Below are positions 24,151 to 36,180 of a DNA stretch of 64,000 bases, in pieces. The stretch covers positions 186,001 to 250,000 of the forward strand of contig NZ_JAAMOW010000008.1 of NCBI RefSeq assembly GCF_011067135.1, in the 5' to 3' direction. Position 1 is the stretch's first letter; each line of letters begins with the position of its first letter. The DNA is from Solimonas terrae. Lineage in GTDB: Bacteria; Pseudomonadota; Gammaproteobacteria; Nevskiales; Nevskiaceae. Made by a program: the position numbers and the translations under genes. Under the pieces are notes generated by a model. The model had not been told where the DNA came from and ran no database searches. It worked only from the letters and a program-made list of their open reading frames with translations.

Positions 24151-25629
24151 TCAACCGCCCGGCTGTATCGGCTGCGACAGAATCCACAATCCCGCGACCG
24201 TGAACATCACCATCAGCACCAGCATCGGCAGCTGACTCAGCGTCGCTCGCCGCGCGTCGGCAAACGTGCGTAGCGCTTCGACGTGGGCAAGGTAGACGCT
24301 GAGAATGTGGCCGGCAACGATCAGAGCCACCTGTACGTGCCAGACGCGACCGATGTCCGGAATGTAGGGCGCGCGGAACCAGCCGGCCGTGCCGAACAGA
24401 TTCCAGTTGCGACCGAGCGGATCGGACGCCAGGCTCAGCACCCGAGGGCCCTGTACCAGCAGCAGCGTGTAGTAGTGCGTGACGTGATAGACAAGCGCGA
24501 TCGGCAGCAGCGTGCCGGTGAAGCGCAGTGCCAGTTCGCGGACCGAGTGCGTCGAGCGGGTGAGGGCGCGTGCAGTGGCGACGAACAGCCAGTACACGGC
24601 CAGATACAGGAAAGGCGACAGCAGCAGCGCAAGCGTTTGCCAGACCAGATACCAGCGCCGCAGCAGCGGATAGGCCTGGAACGGATTGGCGCCGAGCCAG
24701 GGCGTCAGCCGGTGGTAGAGATCGATCCAGAACAGCTGCGTCCACGCCACCGTTTCATGCAGGCCGTCGAACGCGGTCGACGAGAGCATGAACAGCACGA
24801 ACAGCAGCAGGCTCAAATGTTCGATGCGCAGATCGAGCAGACCGGAAAACGGTTTGCGCAGATGCAGTTCGCCGCGGCGCTGGCCGGATGCCGGTCGGTA
24901 GTCCAGCGGTGCGCAGCGCGCGATCAGGCTGAAGAACACGCCGAAGAATTCGCCGTAGCGAAACCAGGATTCGCGACCGAACAGCGGCACCGCGACGAGG
25001 TTCAACACGGTATAAGCCAGCAGCATGATGGCCAGGGAATCGGGCTTGATGTGGCCGAACAGTTCGAGCCAGATCAAGGCCGCGTACAGCGCCAGCGCCG
25101 GCCAGTAAGCCAGCTGCGCTGGCCAGGCGTAGCGGCCGCGCGTGTAGCCTGGCCAGCACCTGGCGATGCCGTCGGCAATGGCGCACCAGGGATTCAGGGC
25201 GGCATAGAAGTCGCCGAGCAGCGCGGTCAGGTAGGCGAAGCCGAGCAGGAACACGATCCAGAAAAAGCTCATGTTGAAATTGCCGTAGGCGCTGCGCGTG
25301 CCGAACAGTCCGCTGACGATGCAGAGCATCAGCAAGGCCACGCCGGCAACGCGCAATGCCGGTTTCGCGCGGCGCAGGGCTCTGACCCAGGGCTGCCCGG
25401 ACAGCTCGCGTGACGCGGTCGCGGTGGCGGCCGCAGGGACGCTGACGAAGTAGGCGACGACGACAAACGAGCTGATCAGCGCCGCGGCGGCGCCGTACAG
25501 ATACAGCCACAGCGGGACCGGCAGGTTGTAGACGACGCCGAACGAATGTGCGGCCGCGGGCGCCCCGCCGCTCAGCGCGGCGATCGCGAACAGGGCTCGA
25601 CCATGCAGTCGGAAACCTGACGGCCGCAT
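24151..25629 (-). CDS. Multi-TM membrane protein of unknown function, paired with a cupredoxin-like protein
   Basis: A 492-residue protein with a signal-like N-terminus (ALFAIAALSGGAPAAAHS) and about 11-12 membrane helices. Noticeable loops are GTRSAYGNFNMSFFW, DFYAALNPWCAIADG, FGRESWFRYGEFFGVFF and VYHVTHYYTLLLVQG; the last has two closely spaced His residues in a helix. It lies 11 bases downstream of the cupredoxin-like gene on the same strand, so the two are cotranscribed. I do not recognise a named family. The coupling to a possible copper-binding domain suggests metal transport or a redox complex, as inference. It converges on the epimerase gene with 13 bases between. Confidence 0.8.
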   Translation of the reverse strand: MRPSGFRLHGRALFAIAALSGGAPAAAHSFGVVYNLPVPLWLYLYGAAAALISSFVVVAYFVSVPAAATATASRELSGQPWVRALRRAKPALRVAGVALLMLCIVSGLFGTRSAYGNFNMSFFWIVFLLGFAYLTALLGDFYAALNPWCAIADGIARCWPGYTRGRYAWPAQLAYWPALALYAALIWLELFGHIKPDSLAIMLLAYTVLNLVAVPLFGRESWFRYGEFFGVFFSLIARCAPLDYRPASGQRRGELHLRKPFSGLLDLRIEHLSLLLFVLFMLSSTAFDGLHETVAWTQLFWIDLYHRLTPWLGANPFQAYPLLRRWYLVWQTLALLLSPFLYLAVYWLFVATARALTRSTHSVRELALRFTGTLLPIALVYHVTHYYTLLLVQGPRVLSLASDPLGRNWNLFGTAGWFRAPYIPDIGRVWHVQVALIVAGHILSVYLAHVEALRTFADARRATLSQLPMLVLMVMFTVAGLWILSQPIQPGG

Positions 25630-25640
25630 GCCGGCGTCGC

Positions 25641-26078
25641 TCAGCGTGGTTCGACTTCGAGCGCGCCGAGCGCCAGATCGGCATGGTGCAGTTCACAGTC
25701 GAAGCGTCCGGCGCGGTCGGCGGTGAACTTCAGGCTCGCGGGCTGATTGGCCAGCACCTGCAGATGCAGGTCATAGCCATGCACATGCAGCTCGTCGTCG
25801 CGGTCGCTGTCGATGCTGATCTCGACGATGTCGCCGGCATGGATGGTCACCCGCTCGGGGCCGGCCAGACGGTGGCCGTCCCGCACGATCCAGTTGATTT
25901 CGTGCGTCGTCGGCACCGTGTCGAGCGCGGTGCTGCCGGCCACCGGCGTGGACGGGGCAGGGCTGCCGTCGCCGCCGGCTGCGACCGGTGCGGCTGGCGG
26001 TGCCGGCCGCAGGGCGACGAACAGGGCGACGAGAATTGCGCCGCCGACGGCGGCAAACAGCAGGGCAGGTTTGTTCAT
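25641..26078 (-). CDS. Membrane-anchored cupredoxin-like protein
   Basis: A 145-residue protein with an N-terminal membrane anchor (residues 5-23), a Pro/Ala/Gly-rich linker (24-55) and a C-terminal domain of about 85 residues of cupredoxin type (ERVTIHAGDIVEISIDSDRDD, ELHVHGYDLHLQV, GRFDCELHHADLALGALEV). Candidate copper ligands are His98 or His100, Cys128 and His131 or His132. The axial Met of blue copper sites is replaced by aliphatic residues, so it may bind copper differently or not at all. The start at 26078 begins just before the anchor; a longer frame to 26123 is possible. It is the first gene of a two-gene operon with the multi-TM protein. Confidence 0.8.
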   Translation of the reverse strand: MNKPALLFAAVGGAILVALFVALRPAPPAAPVAAGGDGSPAPSTPVAGSTALDTVPTTHEINWIVRDGHRLAGPERVTIHAGDIVEISIDSDRDDELHVHGYDLHLQVLANQPASLKFTADRAGRFDCELHHADLALGALEVEPR

Positions 26079-26266
26079 GGTGACGGAGCTTAACGATTTC
26101 GCGCCGCCGTTTCGGTGCGGCATCGGATCGAGGCGTTCTCTGCGGGCGATATTTACTACATGTCAGGATGGCGGCGTGCCTATAGCATGCAGCAGCCGGT
26201 CCGCAGCGTGACAACATTGGACCGCGACGATCCGGGGGGATCGCAAAGAAAATGGGGAGTTCAGGG

Positions 26267-28480
26267 ATGCGGCAAGGTTTGTGGGGGGGCGTGCTGCTGT
26301 TGCAGGCGCTGGTGCTGGTCGCCTGTGGCAGCAGCAGTCCGACGTCGTCGAACGGGTCGGGCGCAACGGCGCGATCCGAACCGGTCACGCGCTATGACAT
26401 GGCCAACGCCTGTTACGCGCTGCAATCGGTGGCCGACAAGTCCTACGCGGTGCGCGCCGACGACGGCAATTACGTGCTGTCGGAAAAGACCCCGGCTTCG
26501 GCCGATCCGTTTTTCATGAAGCCGAGCGCGCTCGGCAAATACCTGCTGTATGGCGATGACGCGTCGCTGCTGGCGGTGAAGAGCGAGTCCGGCGGCGACT
26601 ACGGCGTGACCAGCGTCAGCAAGCCGGCCGACACGGCCGACTGGACGGTCGACAGCACGGCCAGCGGCATCTTCACGCTTTATTCGGCCGCGGCCGACCG
26701 TTATCTGGCGACCGATCCGCAGAGCGCGAGCCTGACGCTGGTGAGTGACGAAGGGCTGGCCGGCCAGTTTCGCTTCGCGCCCGCTTCGGGCTGCAAGGCG
26801 TTTCCGGAAATCGCGCTCGATGCGCACGGCACGGCCTACAAGGGGCAGGGTGTCGACAAGCCGGTGCTCGGCTTTGCCGATGTGCATGGTCATGTCAGCG
26901 CCACCACCTTTCTCGGCGGCGCGCACTACGGCGCTCCGTTCAGCCGCTTCGGCGTCACCGATGCGCTCGGCAACTGCTCGGTGCAGCACGGCCCGGACGG
27001 TTCGCTCGATCTGGTCGGCAATCTGCTCGGTCCGACCGGGTCGCCGCTCGGCACGCATGACACGCAGGGCTGGCCGACGTTCGTCGACTGGCCGCGCCGC
27101 GATGCGCTGACGCATGAGGCAACCTACTACCGCTGGATCGAACGCGCCTGGCTCGCCGGCCTGCGCCTGATGGTCAACAACGTGGTCGAGAACGAAGTGC
27201 TGTGCCGGCTCGAATCGGCGGCGATCGCCGCCAACGATCTCGGCCACGATCCGAGTTCGGTGATTTCGGATCTGAGCAAGTTGCCGAACCCGGCGGCCTG
27301 CAACGAGATGGAAAGCGCGGTCAAGCAGATCCAGTTCATGCGCGACATGCAGGACTACATCGATGCCCAGGAAGGCGGCCCCGGCAAAGGCTGGTTCCGC
27401 ATCGTCGAGACGCCGGCCGAGGCGCGCAAGGTGATCAACGACGGCAAGATGGCCGTGGTGCTCGGCATCGAGATTTCGCACCTGTTCAATTGCAGCCTCA
27501 AGCAGCCCGGCGGTCTGGTGGAAGTGGTGGGCTGCGACGAAAAGGAAATCGATACCCAGCTCAACCGCCTCTACGATCTGGGTGTGCGGCAGATGTTCCC
27601 GGTCCACGAATTCGACAACGGTTTCGGCGGTAATGGCATCTTCGACGGTCTGGTGCTGAACATCGGCAACTTCGTCGACACCGGCAAGTTCTGGCAGACC
27701 TATCCGTGCCCGCAGGACGATTACTTCTTCTCGCCGGGCGCCGAAATGACGACGGCCATTCCCGGACCGAGCAATCCGCTGACCGATCTGTTGATCCAGA
27801 GCACGGCCGGCATCCTGCCGATCTATCCGTCCGGGCTGCAGTGCAATCGGCGCACGCTCACTGATCTTGGCCGCTACGCGATCGGCGAAATGATGAAGAA
27901 GAAGATCATCATCGAAGTCGATCATCTCGAACTGAAGATGAAGAGCGAGTTGCTCGATATCGCCGAACAGCAGACACCGGTCTATCCGCTGGTGTCTTCG
28001 CATGGCGGCCACGGCGGCATCAGCATGACGCAGGCGCGGCGTCTGCTCGCCAGCGGCGGTTACCTGTACCCGTCCAAGGGCAATGGTCGCCAGTTCGTCG
28101 ATGAACTGAACAAGCTGCGGCCGCTGGCGGACGATCGCTATCTGTTCGCGATGGGTTATGGCGCCGATACCAATGGCCTGGCGACGCAGTCCGGGCCGCG
28201 CGGGGCCGACGCCGTGCCGGTGACCTATCCGTTCACGCTGTTCCGCGGCAAGGACTGGCCGCAGGAGTTTTCGAGGGTCCAGCCGATCACCTTCGATCAG
28301 TCGGCGGTGCCGGAGGGTCATCGCGCTTTCGACATCAACACCGAAGGTCTGGCGCAGTACGGCATGATCGCCGACTGGATCGAGGCGGTGCGCATCGAAG
28401 GCGGTGAGCCGGCCTTGCGCGATCTCTACAACTCGGCCGAGGTCTATCTCGAAGTCTGGGAACGGACGATGAATCGCTGA
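26267..28480 (+). CDS. Lipoprotein with an M19 (membrane dipeptidase)-like amidohydrolase domain
   Basis: A 737-residue secreted lipoprotein. The lipobox is LVAC-G at about residue 20. Residues 40-170 form a region with FMKPSALGKYLLYGDD and YSAAADRYLATDPQ, resembling beta-trefoil-like repeats. The C-terminal ~530 residues look like an amidohydrolase barrel: DVHGHVS (metal-binding HxH-type), EISHLFNC, EVDHLELKMKSELLDIA and SSHGGHGG. M19 enzymes cleave dipeptides, but the large inserts here are unlike the 350-residue norm, so the substrate may differ. I chose ATG 26267 with GGGGAG upstream over ATG 26252. It stands alone in the operon sense. The M19 assignment is by motif memory and is moderate. 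Confidence 0.7.
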   Translation: MRQGLWGGVLLLQALVLVACGSSSPTSSNGSGATARSEPVTRYDMANACYALQSVADKSYAVRADDGNYVLSEKTPASADPFFMKPSALGKYLLYGDDASLLAVKSESGGDYGVTSVSKPADTADWTVDSTASGIFTLYSAAADRYLATDPQSASLTLVSDEGLAGQFRFAPASGCKAFPEIALDAHGTAYKGQGVDKPVLGFADVHGHVSATTFLGGAHYGAPFSRFGVTDALGNCSVQHGPDGSLDLVGNLLGPTGSPLGTHDTQGWPTFVDWPRRDALTHEATYYRWIERAWLAGLRLMVNNVVENEVLCRLESAAIAANDLGHDPSSVISDLSKLPNPAACNEMESAVKQIQFMRDMQDYIDAQEGGPGKGWFRIVETPAEARKVINDGKMAVVLGIEISHLFNCSLKQPGGLVEVVGCDEKEIDTQLNRLYDLGVRQMFPVHEFDNGFGGNGIFDGLVLNIGNFVDTGKFWQTYPCPQDDYFFSPGAEMTTAIPGPSNPLTDLLIQSTAGILPIYPSGLQCNRRTLTDLGRYAIGEMMKKKIIIEVDHLELKMKSELLDIAEQQTPVYPLVSSHGGHGGISMTQARRLLASGGYLYPSKGNGRQFVDELNKLRPLADDRYLFAMGYGADTNGLATQSGPRGADAVPVTYPFTLFRGKDWPQEFSRVQPITFDQSAVPEGHRAFDINTEGLAQYGMIADWIEAVRIEGGEPALRDLYNSAEVYLEVWERTMNR

Positions 28481-28520
28481 GCCGGATGTCGCCGGCGTCG
28501 ATGCGCGTCGACGCCGGCGC

Positions 28521-28724
28521 TCAGCTGCGGACGAAGTAGGGCGTCGCCACCAGCGCAGCGCCGATCGCGACCAGCAGGTAGACGTTGGGCACGAAGTACG
28601 GATAGATCATCAGGACGAGCCCGCAAAGCAGAGGCACGATGCGTTGCTGTTTCTTGCCGTACAGCGAAAAGCCGAGGCCGATCGAGCTGAACAATACCCC
28701 CCACAGCAGTGTCGCGGTCGTCAT
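28521..28724 (-). CDS. Small two-helix membrane protein, conserved hypothetical
   Basis: A 67-residue protein made of two or three short membrane segments (LLWGVLFSSIGLGFSLYG, PLLCGLVLMIYPYFV, YLLVAIGAALVATPYFV) with a basic loop (KKQQR). Short proteins of this look are widespread in gammaproteobacteria, but their role is unknown to me. It lies between the M19-like lipoprotein gene and the PLP enzyme gene, on the opposite strand to both. Confidence 0.75.
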   Translation of the reverse strand: MTTATLLWGVLFSSIGLGFSLYGKKQQRIVPLLCGLVLMIYPYFVPNVYLLVAIGAALVATPYFVRS

Positions 28725-28814
28725 GTGCGGAACATCACCCGTGTCCGGTCGCTGGAATGCCGGCCGCCGCCGGCGATCAAGCGCGCGTGCCGCGCGCTGT
28801 CCGGACATTTTTCC

Positions 28815-29858
28815 ATGAATCGGCTGGCGGATGCCTTTCCCCGACTGGCGGCCTTGCCGCGCGCCGGCCTGATCGCACGGGCGACGCCGATCGAGCCGCT
28901 GGCGGCGGTGGACGGCGTCCACGTCAAGCGTGACGACCTGTCGGCAGCCGACTACGGCGGCAACAAGATCCGCAAACTCGATTTTCTGCTGGCCGACGCC
29001 GTCGCGCGGCGGCGTCGCGAACTCACGGTGTTCGGCTATGCCGGCTCCAACTTCGTCGCGGCCACGTCCTGGCATGCGCGCAAGCTGGGTCTCCACACCA
29101 TCGCCGGGCTGCTGCCGCAGCGCGCTGCCGATTACGTGGTCGACAATCTGTCGATTTCCCTGCATTGCGGCAGCACGCTGTTCGTGCGCGACCGCGACGC
29201 GGCACTTGCCGCCGAAGCCCTGGCACGCACGCTGCGTTCGCTGGTGGCGGGCCGCCTGCCGTACTGGATTCCGCCGGGCGGTTCGAATGCGCTGGGCGCA
29301 CTGGGTTTCGTCGACGCCGCGTTCGAGTTGCGTGCCCAGATCGATGCCGACCTGATGCCTCGTCCGGCGGCGCTGTACGTGCCGTTCAGCAGTATGGGGA
29401 CGGTGGCCGGTCTTTGCGTCGGATTGGCGCTTGCCGGCCTGCCGGTACCGATCATGGCGGTGCAGGTGGTTGGCGACCGTCATGCCGGACGCACCGCGCT
29501 GCTGCGCCTGCTGTCCCGCCTCGTCACGCTGCTGAAGCGGTACGGCGTGGTCGTCGCCGAGCCGGAACGTCTGCTCGCAGGCGTGACGATCCGCAGCGAG
29601 TTCTTCGGCGGCGAGTACGCGCGGGCCACGCCGGCGGTCGATGACGCGATCGATCGTTTCGTCACGGCGAGTGGTGCCCGCGCCGACAGCGCGTACAGCG
29701 GCAAGGCCTTGGCCTGCTTGTACGCCGATCTGCTGCGGCCTGGCCGGCGAGCACCCATGCTCTATTGGCACACCTTCAGCGCGAGTGCCTTGCCGCCCGA
29801 TGTCTCGCGCGCCAGCGCCGGGCAGGCCCCGCCAGCCCTGCGTTGCTACTGGAACTGA
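28815..29858 (+). CDS. PLP-dependent ACC deaminase / D-cysteine desulfhydrase family protein
   Basis: A 347-residue fold-type II PLP enzyme. The PLP lysine lies in YGGNKIRKLDFLLADA, as in ACC deaminase and D-cysteine desulfhydrase. The segment AGSNFVAATSWHARKLGL matches the Asn-binding loop, and PPGGSNALGALGFVDAAFEL, PFSSMGTVAGL and YSGKALACLYADL follow the family pattern. Members deaminate 1-aminocyclopropane-1-carboxylate or D-cysteine to keto acid and ammonia; which one cannot be decided from sequence alone. A rho-independent terminator follows 36 bases after the stop. The start at 28815 is chosen because the longer frame reads Arg-rich, non-protein-like sequence. Confidence 0.85.
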   Translation: MNRLADAFPRLAALPRAGLIARATPIEPLAAVDGVHVKRDDLSAADYGGNKIRKLDFLLADAVARRRRELTVFGYAGSNFVAATSWHARKLGLHTIAGLLPQRAADYVVDNLSISLHCGSTLFVRDRDAALAAEALARTLRSLVAGRLPYWIPPGGSNALGALGFVDAAFELRAQIDADLMPRPAALYVPFSSMGTVAGLCVGLALAGLPVPIMAVQVVGDRHAGRTALLRLLSRLVTLLKRYGVVVAEPERLLAGVTIRSEFFGGEYARATPAVDDAIDRFVTASGARADSAYSGKALACLYADLLRPGRRAPMLYWHTFSASALPPDVSRASAGQAPPALRCYWN

Positions 29859-29893
29859 GGCGGCGTTCGCGCCACCCGGACGACGGCCAACAA

Positions 29894-29919
29894 AAAAGCC
29901 CCTGCAGGCAGGGGCTTTT
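29894..29919. terminator. Bidirectional rho-independent terminator
   Basis: The arms AAAAGCCCCTG (29894-29904) and CAGGGGCTTTT (29909-29919) form an 11-bp stem with a 4-base loop. The A-run and T-run let it serve both strands. It separates the convergent PLP-enzyme gene and rpsT. Confidence 0.9.
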
Positions 29920-29938
29920 CGTCAAACCGGAGAACCGA

Positions 29939-30202
29939 TCAGGCCAGGGCCTGGATCTTGGCGGCGAGGCGCGACTTGTGGCGCGCGGCCTTGTTCTTGT
30001 GGATCTGGCCCTTGGTCGCGTAACGATCGACGACCGGCACCATTTCCGCGTACGCCGTCTGTGCGGCGCTCTTGTCCTTGGCATCGATGGCCTTGACGAC
30101 CTTCTTGATGAAGGTACGGATCATCGAGCGCTGCGCGACGTTGCGGACGCGGCGCTTCTCGGACTGACGGGCGCGCTTCTTCGCGCTGGCAATGTTGGCC
30201 AA
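29939..30202 (-). CDS. rpsT: 30S ribosomal protein S20
   Basis: An 87-residue basic protein matching S20 throughout ([53 protein letters not shown]). It binds 16S rRNA early in assembly of the small subunit. It is a single-gene transcript divergent from murJ, the usual gammaproteobacterial arrangement next to murJ and ribF. A canonical promoter lies 45-75 bases upstream and a strong terminator lies downstream. Length and sequence are normal. Confidence 0.98.
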   Translation of the reverse strand: MANIASAKKRARQSEKRRVRNVAQRSMIRTFIKKVVKAIDAKDKSAAQTAYAEMVPVVDRYATKGQIHKNKAARHKSRLAAKIQALA

Positions 30203-30246
30203 GGTGAAACTCCTGAAAAACGTGAGGCTGATTCGAAAGGTCGCGG

Positions 30247-30275
30247 AGTATGGGCAAGCGGCCTGTTGCTGTCAA
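30247..30275 (-). promoter_or_regulatory. rpsT promoter
   Basis: On the minus strand there is a perfect -35 TTGACA (complement of 30270-30275), a 17-base spacer and a -10 CATACT (complement of 30247-30252), ending 45 bases before the rpsT start. This is a near-consensus housekeeping sigma promoter for a highly expressed gene. Confidence 0.7.
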
Positions 30276-30367
30276 TAGAATCGCGCATTGTCTTTTGCCG
30301 AGAAGCGCCTGAAAAACCACACGTTTCGCGCGCCGGAACGGGGCTTTAGCCGCTAAACTTCGCGGCT

Positions 30368-31912
30368 ATGTCGAAATCCCTGTTTCGTGCCTCCGGCGTG
30401 GTCGCCGTGATGACCCTGCTGTCGCGCCTGCTCGGCTTCGTGCGCGAGATCATGCTGGCCGCGGCTTTCGGCGCCGGCGCCGGCATGGACGCGTTTCTGG
30501 TCGCGCTGATGATCCCGAATTTCGGACGGCGCATGTTCGCCGAAGGCGCGTTCTCGCAGGCCTTCGTGCCGGTCTTTACCGAAACCAAGACCACCGAGAC
30601 TCATGATTCGGCCCGCGACCTGGTCGCGGTGACGATGGGCACGCTCGGCGGCGTGCTGTCGGTCATCACCGTGATCGGCTGCGTCTGTGCGCCGCTGCTG
30701 GTCTGGGCGTTCGCGTCCGGCTTCCATGCCGATCCGGAGAAGGCGGCGCTCAGCGCCGGCCTGCTGCGCTGGACCTTTCCGTACCTGATGTTCATCTCGC
30801 TGACCTCGATGGCCGGCGGCGTGCTCAATGCCTACGGCAATTTCGCGATTCCCGCGTTCACGCCGGTCATCCTCAATGTCTGCCTGATCGCCTCGGCTTT
30901 CGTCGATTCCGGCTCCGTGCATGCGCTTGCCTGGGCGGTGTTCGCAGCCGGCATCCTGCAGTTCCTGTTTCAGCTGCCGTCGATGATGAAACTTCGCCTG
31001 CTGCCGCTGCCGCGCTGGGGTTGGCACGACACGCGCGTGCGGCGCATTGTGGGCCTGATGCTGCCGGTGATGCTGGGCTCGTCGATCGCGCAGGTCAGCC
31101 TGCTGCTGAACTCGAACCTTTCGACCCACCTCGGCAACGGCCCGGTCAGCTGGCTCTACTATGCGAATCGCCTGATGGAGTTCCCGCTCGGCATCTTCAG
31201 CATCGCGATCGGCACCGCGATCCTGCCAACCTTGTCTGCGCAGCACGCGACCAGATCGACCGCGAATTTCTCGGCGACCCTGGACTGGGCGCTGCGCCTG
31301 ATGCTGGTCATGGGCCTGCCCGCGGCGGTTGGCATGATCCTGTTCGCGGGTCCGCTGGTCGCCACGGTGTATGGTCATGGTCGCTTTGGCGGCGACGATG
31401 TCTGGATGACGACCTATGCGCTGTGGGCCTACGGCCTCGGCTTCATCGGCTTTTCGCTGATCAAGGTACTGACGCCTGGTTTCTACGCGCGTCAGGAAAC
31501 GCGGCTGCCCATGCGCTTCGCGATCACCGGCCTGTGCGTCGGCATGGCTGCGAGCCTGGTGTTGTTCGCGCTCGCCCTGCATTTCCACATCGCCGCGGCG
31601 CATGTCGGGCTCGCCGCGTCGACGTCGCTGACCGCGTGGGTAAATGCCTCGCTGCTGCTGCGCCAGCTCAAGCGCGAGGGCGTCTACGCGCCTCGCGAGG
31701 GCTGGGGCCGGTTCGCTCTGCAGTTGTTGCTTGCCAATCTTGCGCTCGGCGCGGTGGTCGTGATCGGCACCGGTCCGCTCGCCGACTGGATGGCGATCGG
31801 CTCGATCTCACGTGCGCTGCGCGCGCTGCTGGTGATCGCCGCCGGCATCGTCGTGTACTTCGCCGTGCTGGGCGCTTGCGGCCTGCGCCCCCGGCATTTT
31901 CGGCGGTCCTGA
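30368..31912 (+). CDS. murJ: Lipid II flippase MurJ
   Basis: A 514-residue inner-membrane protein with about 14 helices. The N-terminal signature of the family is clear (VVAVMTLLSRLLGFVREIML, FGAGAGMDAFLVALMIPNF), as is the FAEGAFSQAFVPVF segment. MurJ moves lipid II to the periplasmic face for peptidoglycan synthesis. It is divergent from rpsT and is followed after three bases by ribF, a common pairing in proteobacteria. Length matches the family. Confidence 0.96.
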   Translation: MSKSLFRASGVVAVMTLLSRLLGFVREIMLAAAFGAGAGMDAFLVALMIPNFGRRMFAEGAFSQAFVPVFTETKTTETHDSARDLVAVTMGTLGGVLSVITVIGCVCAPLLVWAFASGFHADPEKAALSAGLLRWTFPYLMFISLTSMAGGVLNAYGNFAIPAFTPVILNVCLIASAFVDSGSVHALAWAVFAAGILQFLFQLPSMMKLRLLPLPRWGWHDTRVRRIVGLMLPVMLGSSIAQVSLLLNSNLSTHLGNGPVSWLYYANRLMEFPLGIFSIAIGTAILPTLSAQHATRSTANFSATLDWALRLMLVMGLPAAVGMILFAGPLVATVYGHGRFGGDDVWMTTYALWAYGLGFIGFSLIKVLTPGFYARQETRLPMRFAITGLCVGMAASLVLFALALHFHIAAAHVGLAASTSLTAWVNASLLLRQLKREGVYAPREGWGRFALQLLLANLALGAVVVIGTGPLADWMAIGSISRALRALLVIAAGIVVYFAVLGACGLRPRHFRRS

Positions 31913-31915
31913 GCC

Positions 31916-32857
31916 ATGCGATTCATCCGCGGCCTGCGCAACCTGCCGTCGGACTGGCGCGGTTGTGCGCTGACGATCGGCAATTTCGACGGCATGCATC
32001 GCGGACATCAGGCCTTGATCGCCCGCACGCGTGAATGGGCAGGCCAGCTGCGCGTGCCGCTGGTGGTCATGTGTTTCGAGCCGACGCCGCGCGAATACTT
32101 CACGCCGGACGTGGCGCCGCCGCGGATCAGCAACCTGCGCACCAAGCTGCAGGACTTCGCCGACGCCGGTGTCGACGCGGTGGTGATCCAGCGTTTCGGG
32201 CCGCCGTTCTGTCGGCTCGGTGGCCTGGAGTTCATCGAATCGGTGGTGCACGCGCGACTGCAGGCCAGGGCCATCGTGGTCGGCGACGATTTCAGTTTCG
32301 GAGCGCGGCGCAGCGGCGACATGGCGCTGTTGCGTGCCCAGGCCGAGCGTTTCGGTTTTGTCGCCGACACGGTCGCCAGCGTCCGCCTCGGCGAACTGCG
32401 TTGCAGCTCGACGGCGCTGCGCGAGGCCCTGGCCGTGCCGGATCTGAAACATGCCGCGCAGTTGCTGGGGCGGCCGTATCGTCTGCTGGGCGGAGTGCGC
32501 CGTGGCCTGCAGCTTGGCCGCACGCTCGACATGCCGACGGCCAACATCAATCTGCGTCGGCCGCCGGCCTTGCGTCTTGGCGTCTATGCGGTGACGGCCC
32601 GCATCGAAGGCAATCCGCGCGAGTGGCCGGCGGTTGCCGCGATCGGCGTGCGACCGACGCTGGGCATTACGCGCTGTCTGCTGGAAACGCATTTCTTCGA
32701 TCCGCCCGGCGATCTCTACGGCAGGAACCTCGGCATCGAATTCCGGCACTACCTCAGAGCCGAGGAACGCTTCGATTCGCTGGACGCGCTGAAGCTGCAG
32801 ATGCAGCGTGACAAGGCCGACGCAATGGCCTTTTTGGGCGTCGCGGCCGATAATTGA
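31916..32857 (+). CDS. ribF: Bifunctional riboflavin kinase / FAD synthetase
   Basis: A 313-residue enzyme making FMN and FAD. The N-terminal adenylyltransferase domain has TIGNFDGMHRGHQALI (HxGH nucleotide motif), CFEPTPREYF and VVGDDFSFGARRSGD. The C-terminal flavokinase domain has GRPYRLLGGVRRGLQLGRTLDMPTAN and GVRPTLG. It starts three bases after the murJ stop and precedes ileS by 82 bases, the standard murJ-ribF-ileS-lspA-ispH order. Length is typical. Confidence 0.97.
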   Translation: MRFIRGLRNLPSDWRGCALTIGNFDGMHRGHQALIARTREWAGQLRVPLVVMCFEPTPREYFTPDVAPPRISNLRTKLQDFADAGVDAVVIQRFGPPFCRLGGLEFIESVVHARLQARAIVVGDDFSFGARRSGDMALLRAQAERFGFVADTVASVRLGELRCSSTALREALAVPDLKHAAQLLGRPYRLLGGVRRGLQLGRTLDMPTANINLRRPPALRLGVYAVTARIEGNPREWPAVAAIGVRPTLGITRCLLETHFFDPPGDLYGRNLGIEFRHYLRAEERFDSLDALKLQMQRDKADAMAFLGVAADN

Positions 32858-32939
32858 AAGCTTGCCGAAACCCTGAACTCCCTCCGCTTCCTTGCCGGCG
32901 CCGTGTGCCGGCCGCCGACTGCGCCATGCGCCCCCGACC

Positions 32940-35773
<2,834 letters not shown>

Positions 35774-35777
<4 letters not shown>

Positions 35778-36172
35778 ACCTGCGGGCGCTGTCGCTGGCG
35801 TACATGGCCGGTCTGGTTGCGGCACTGATCTCGTCCGTGGCCTTGTGGGCGGCCGCGCGCTTCGGTGTGCTGGCGCAACTGCATGTCGCGATCGCTCCGG
35901 TGTTGTCGCTGTACTGGCTGTGTCCGAGGCTGGTCGTCGGCGGACTCTGGGGCTTGCAACTGCTGTTGCCGACCACACGTCAGCCCTTGCTGCGCGGCAT
36001 CGTCATCAGTCTGGCGCCGACGCTGTTCCTGCTGTTGTGGATTTTTCCGTTCCGTGCCGGGCAGGGCTGGCTGGGCATGGAACTTGGCCTGCTGACGCCG
36101 GTCGTGATCTGGGCCGGCAATCTCCTCTGGGGCTGGACTGCGGTACTCTGGTCGCGAGCGACAGGACTCTAG
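35774..36172 (+). CDS. Small integral membrane protein between ileS and lspA, unknown
   Basis: A 132-residue protein with four predicted helices (8-28, 35-63, 75-93, 106-125) and Trp/Leu-rich content. The ATG overlaps the ileS stop (ATGA), and lspA starts eight bases after its own stop, so it is embedded in the ileS-lspA transcript. In most gammaproteobacteria these two genes are adjacent, so this is an extra member. No recognised family or polar active-site motif is visible. Confidence 0.75.
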
Positions 36173-36180
36173 GTTTAGCG

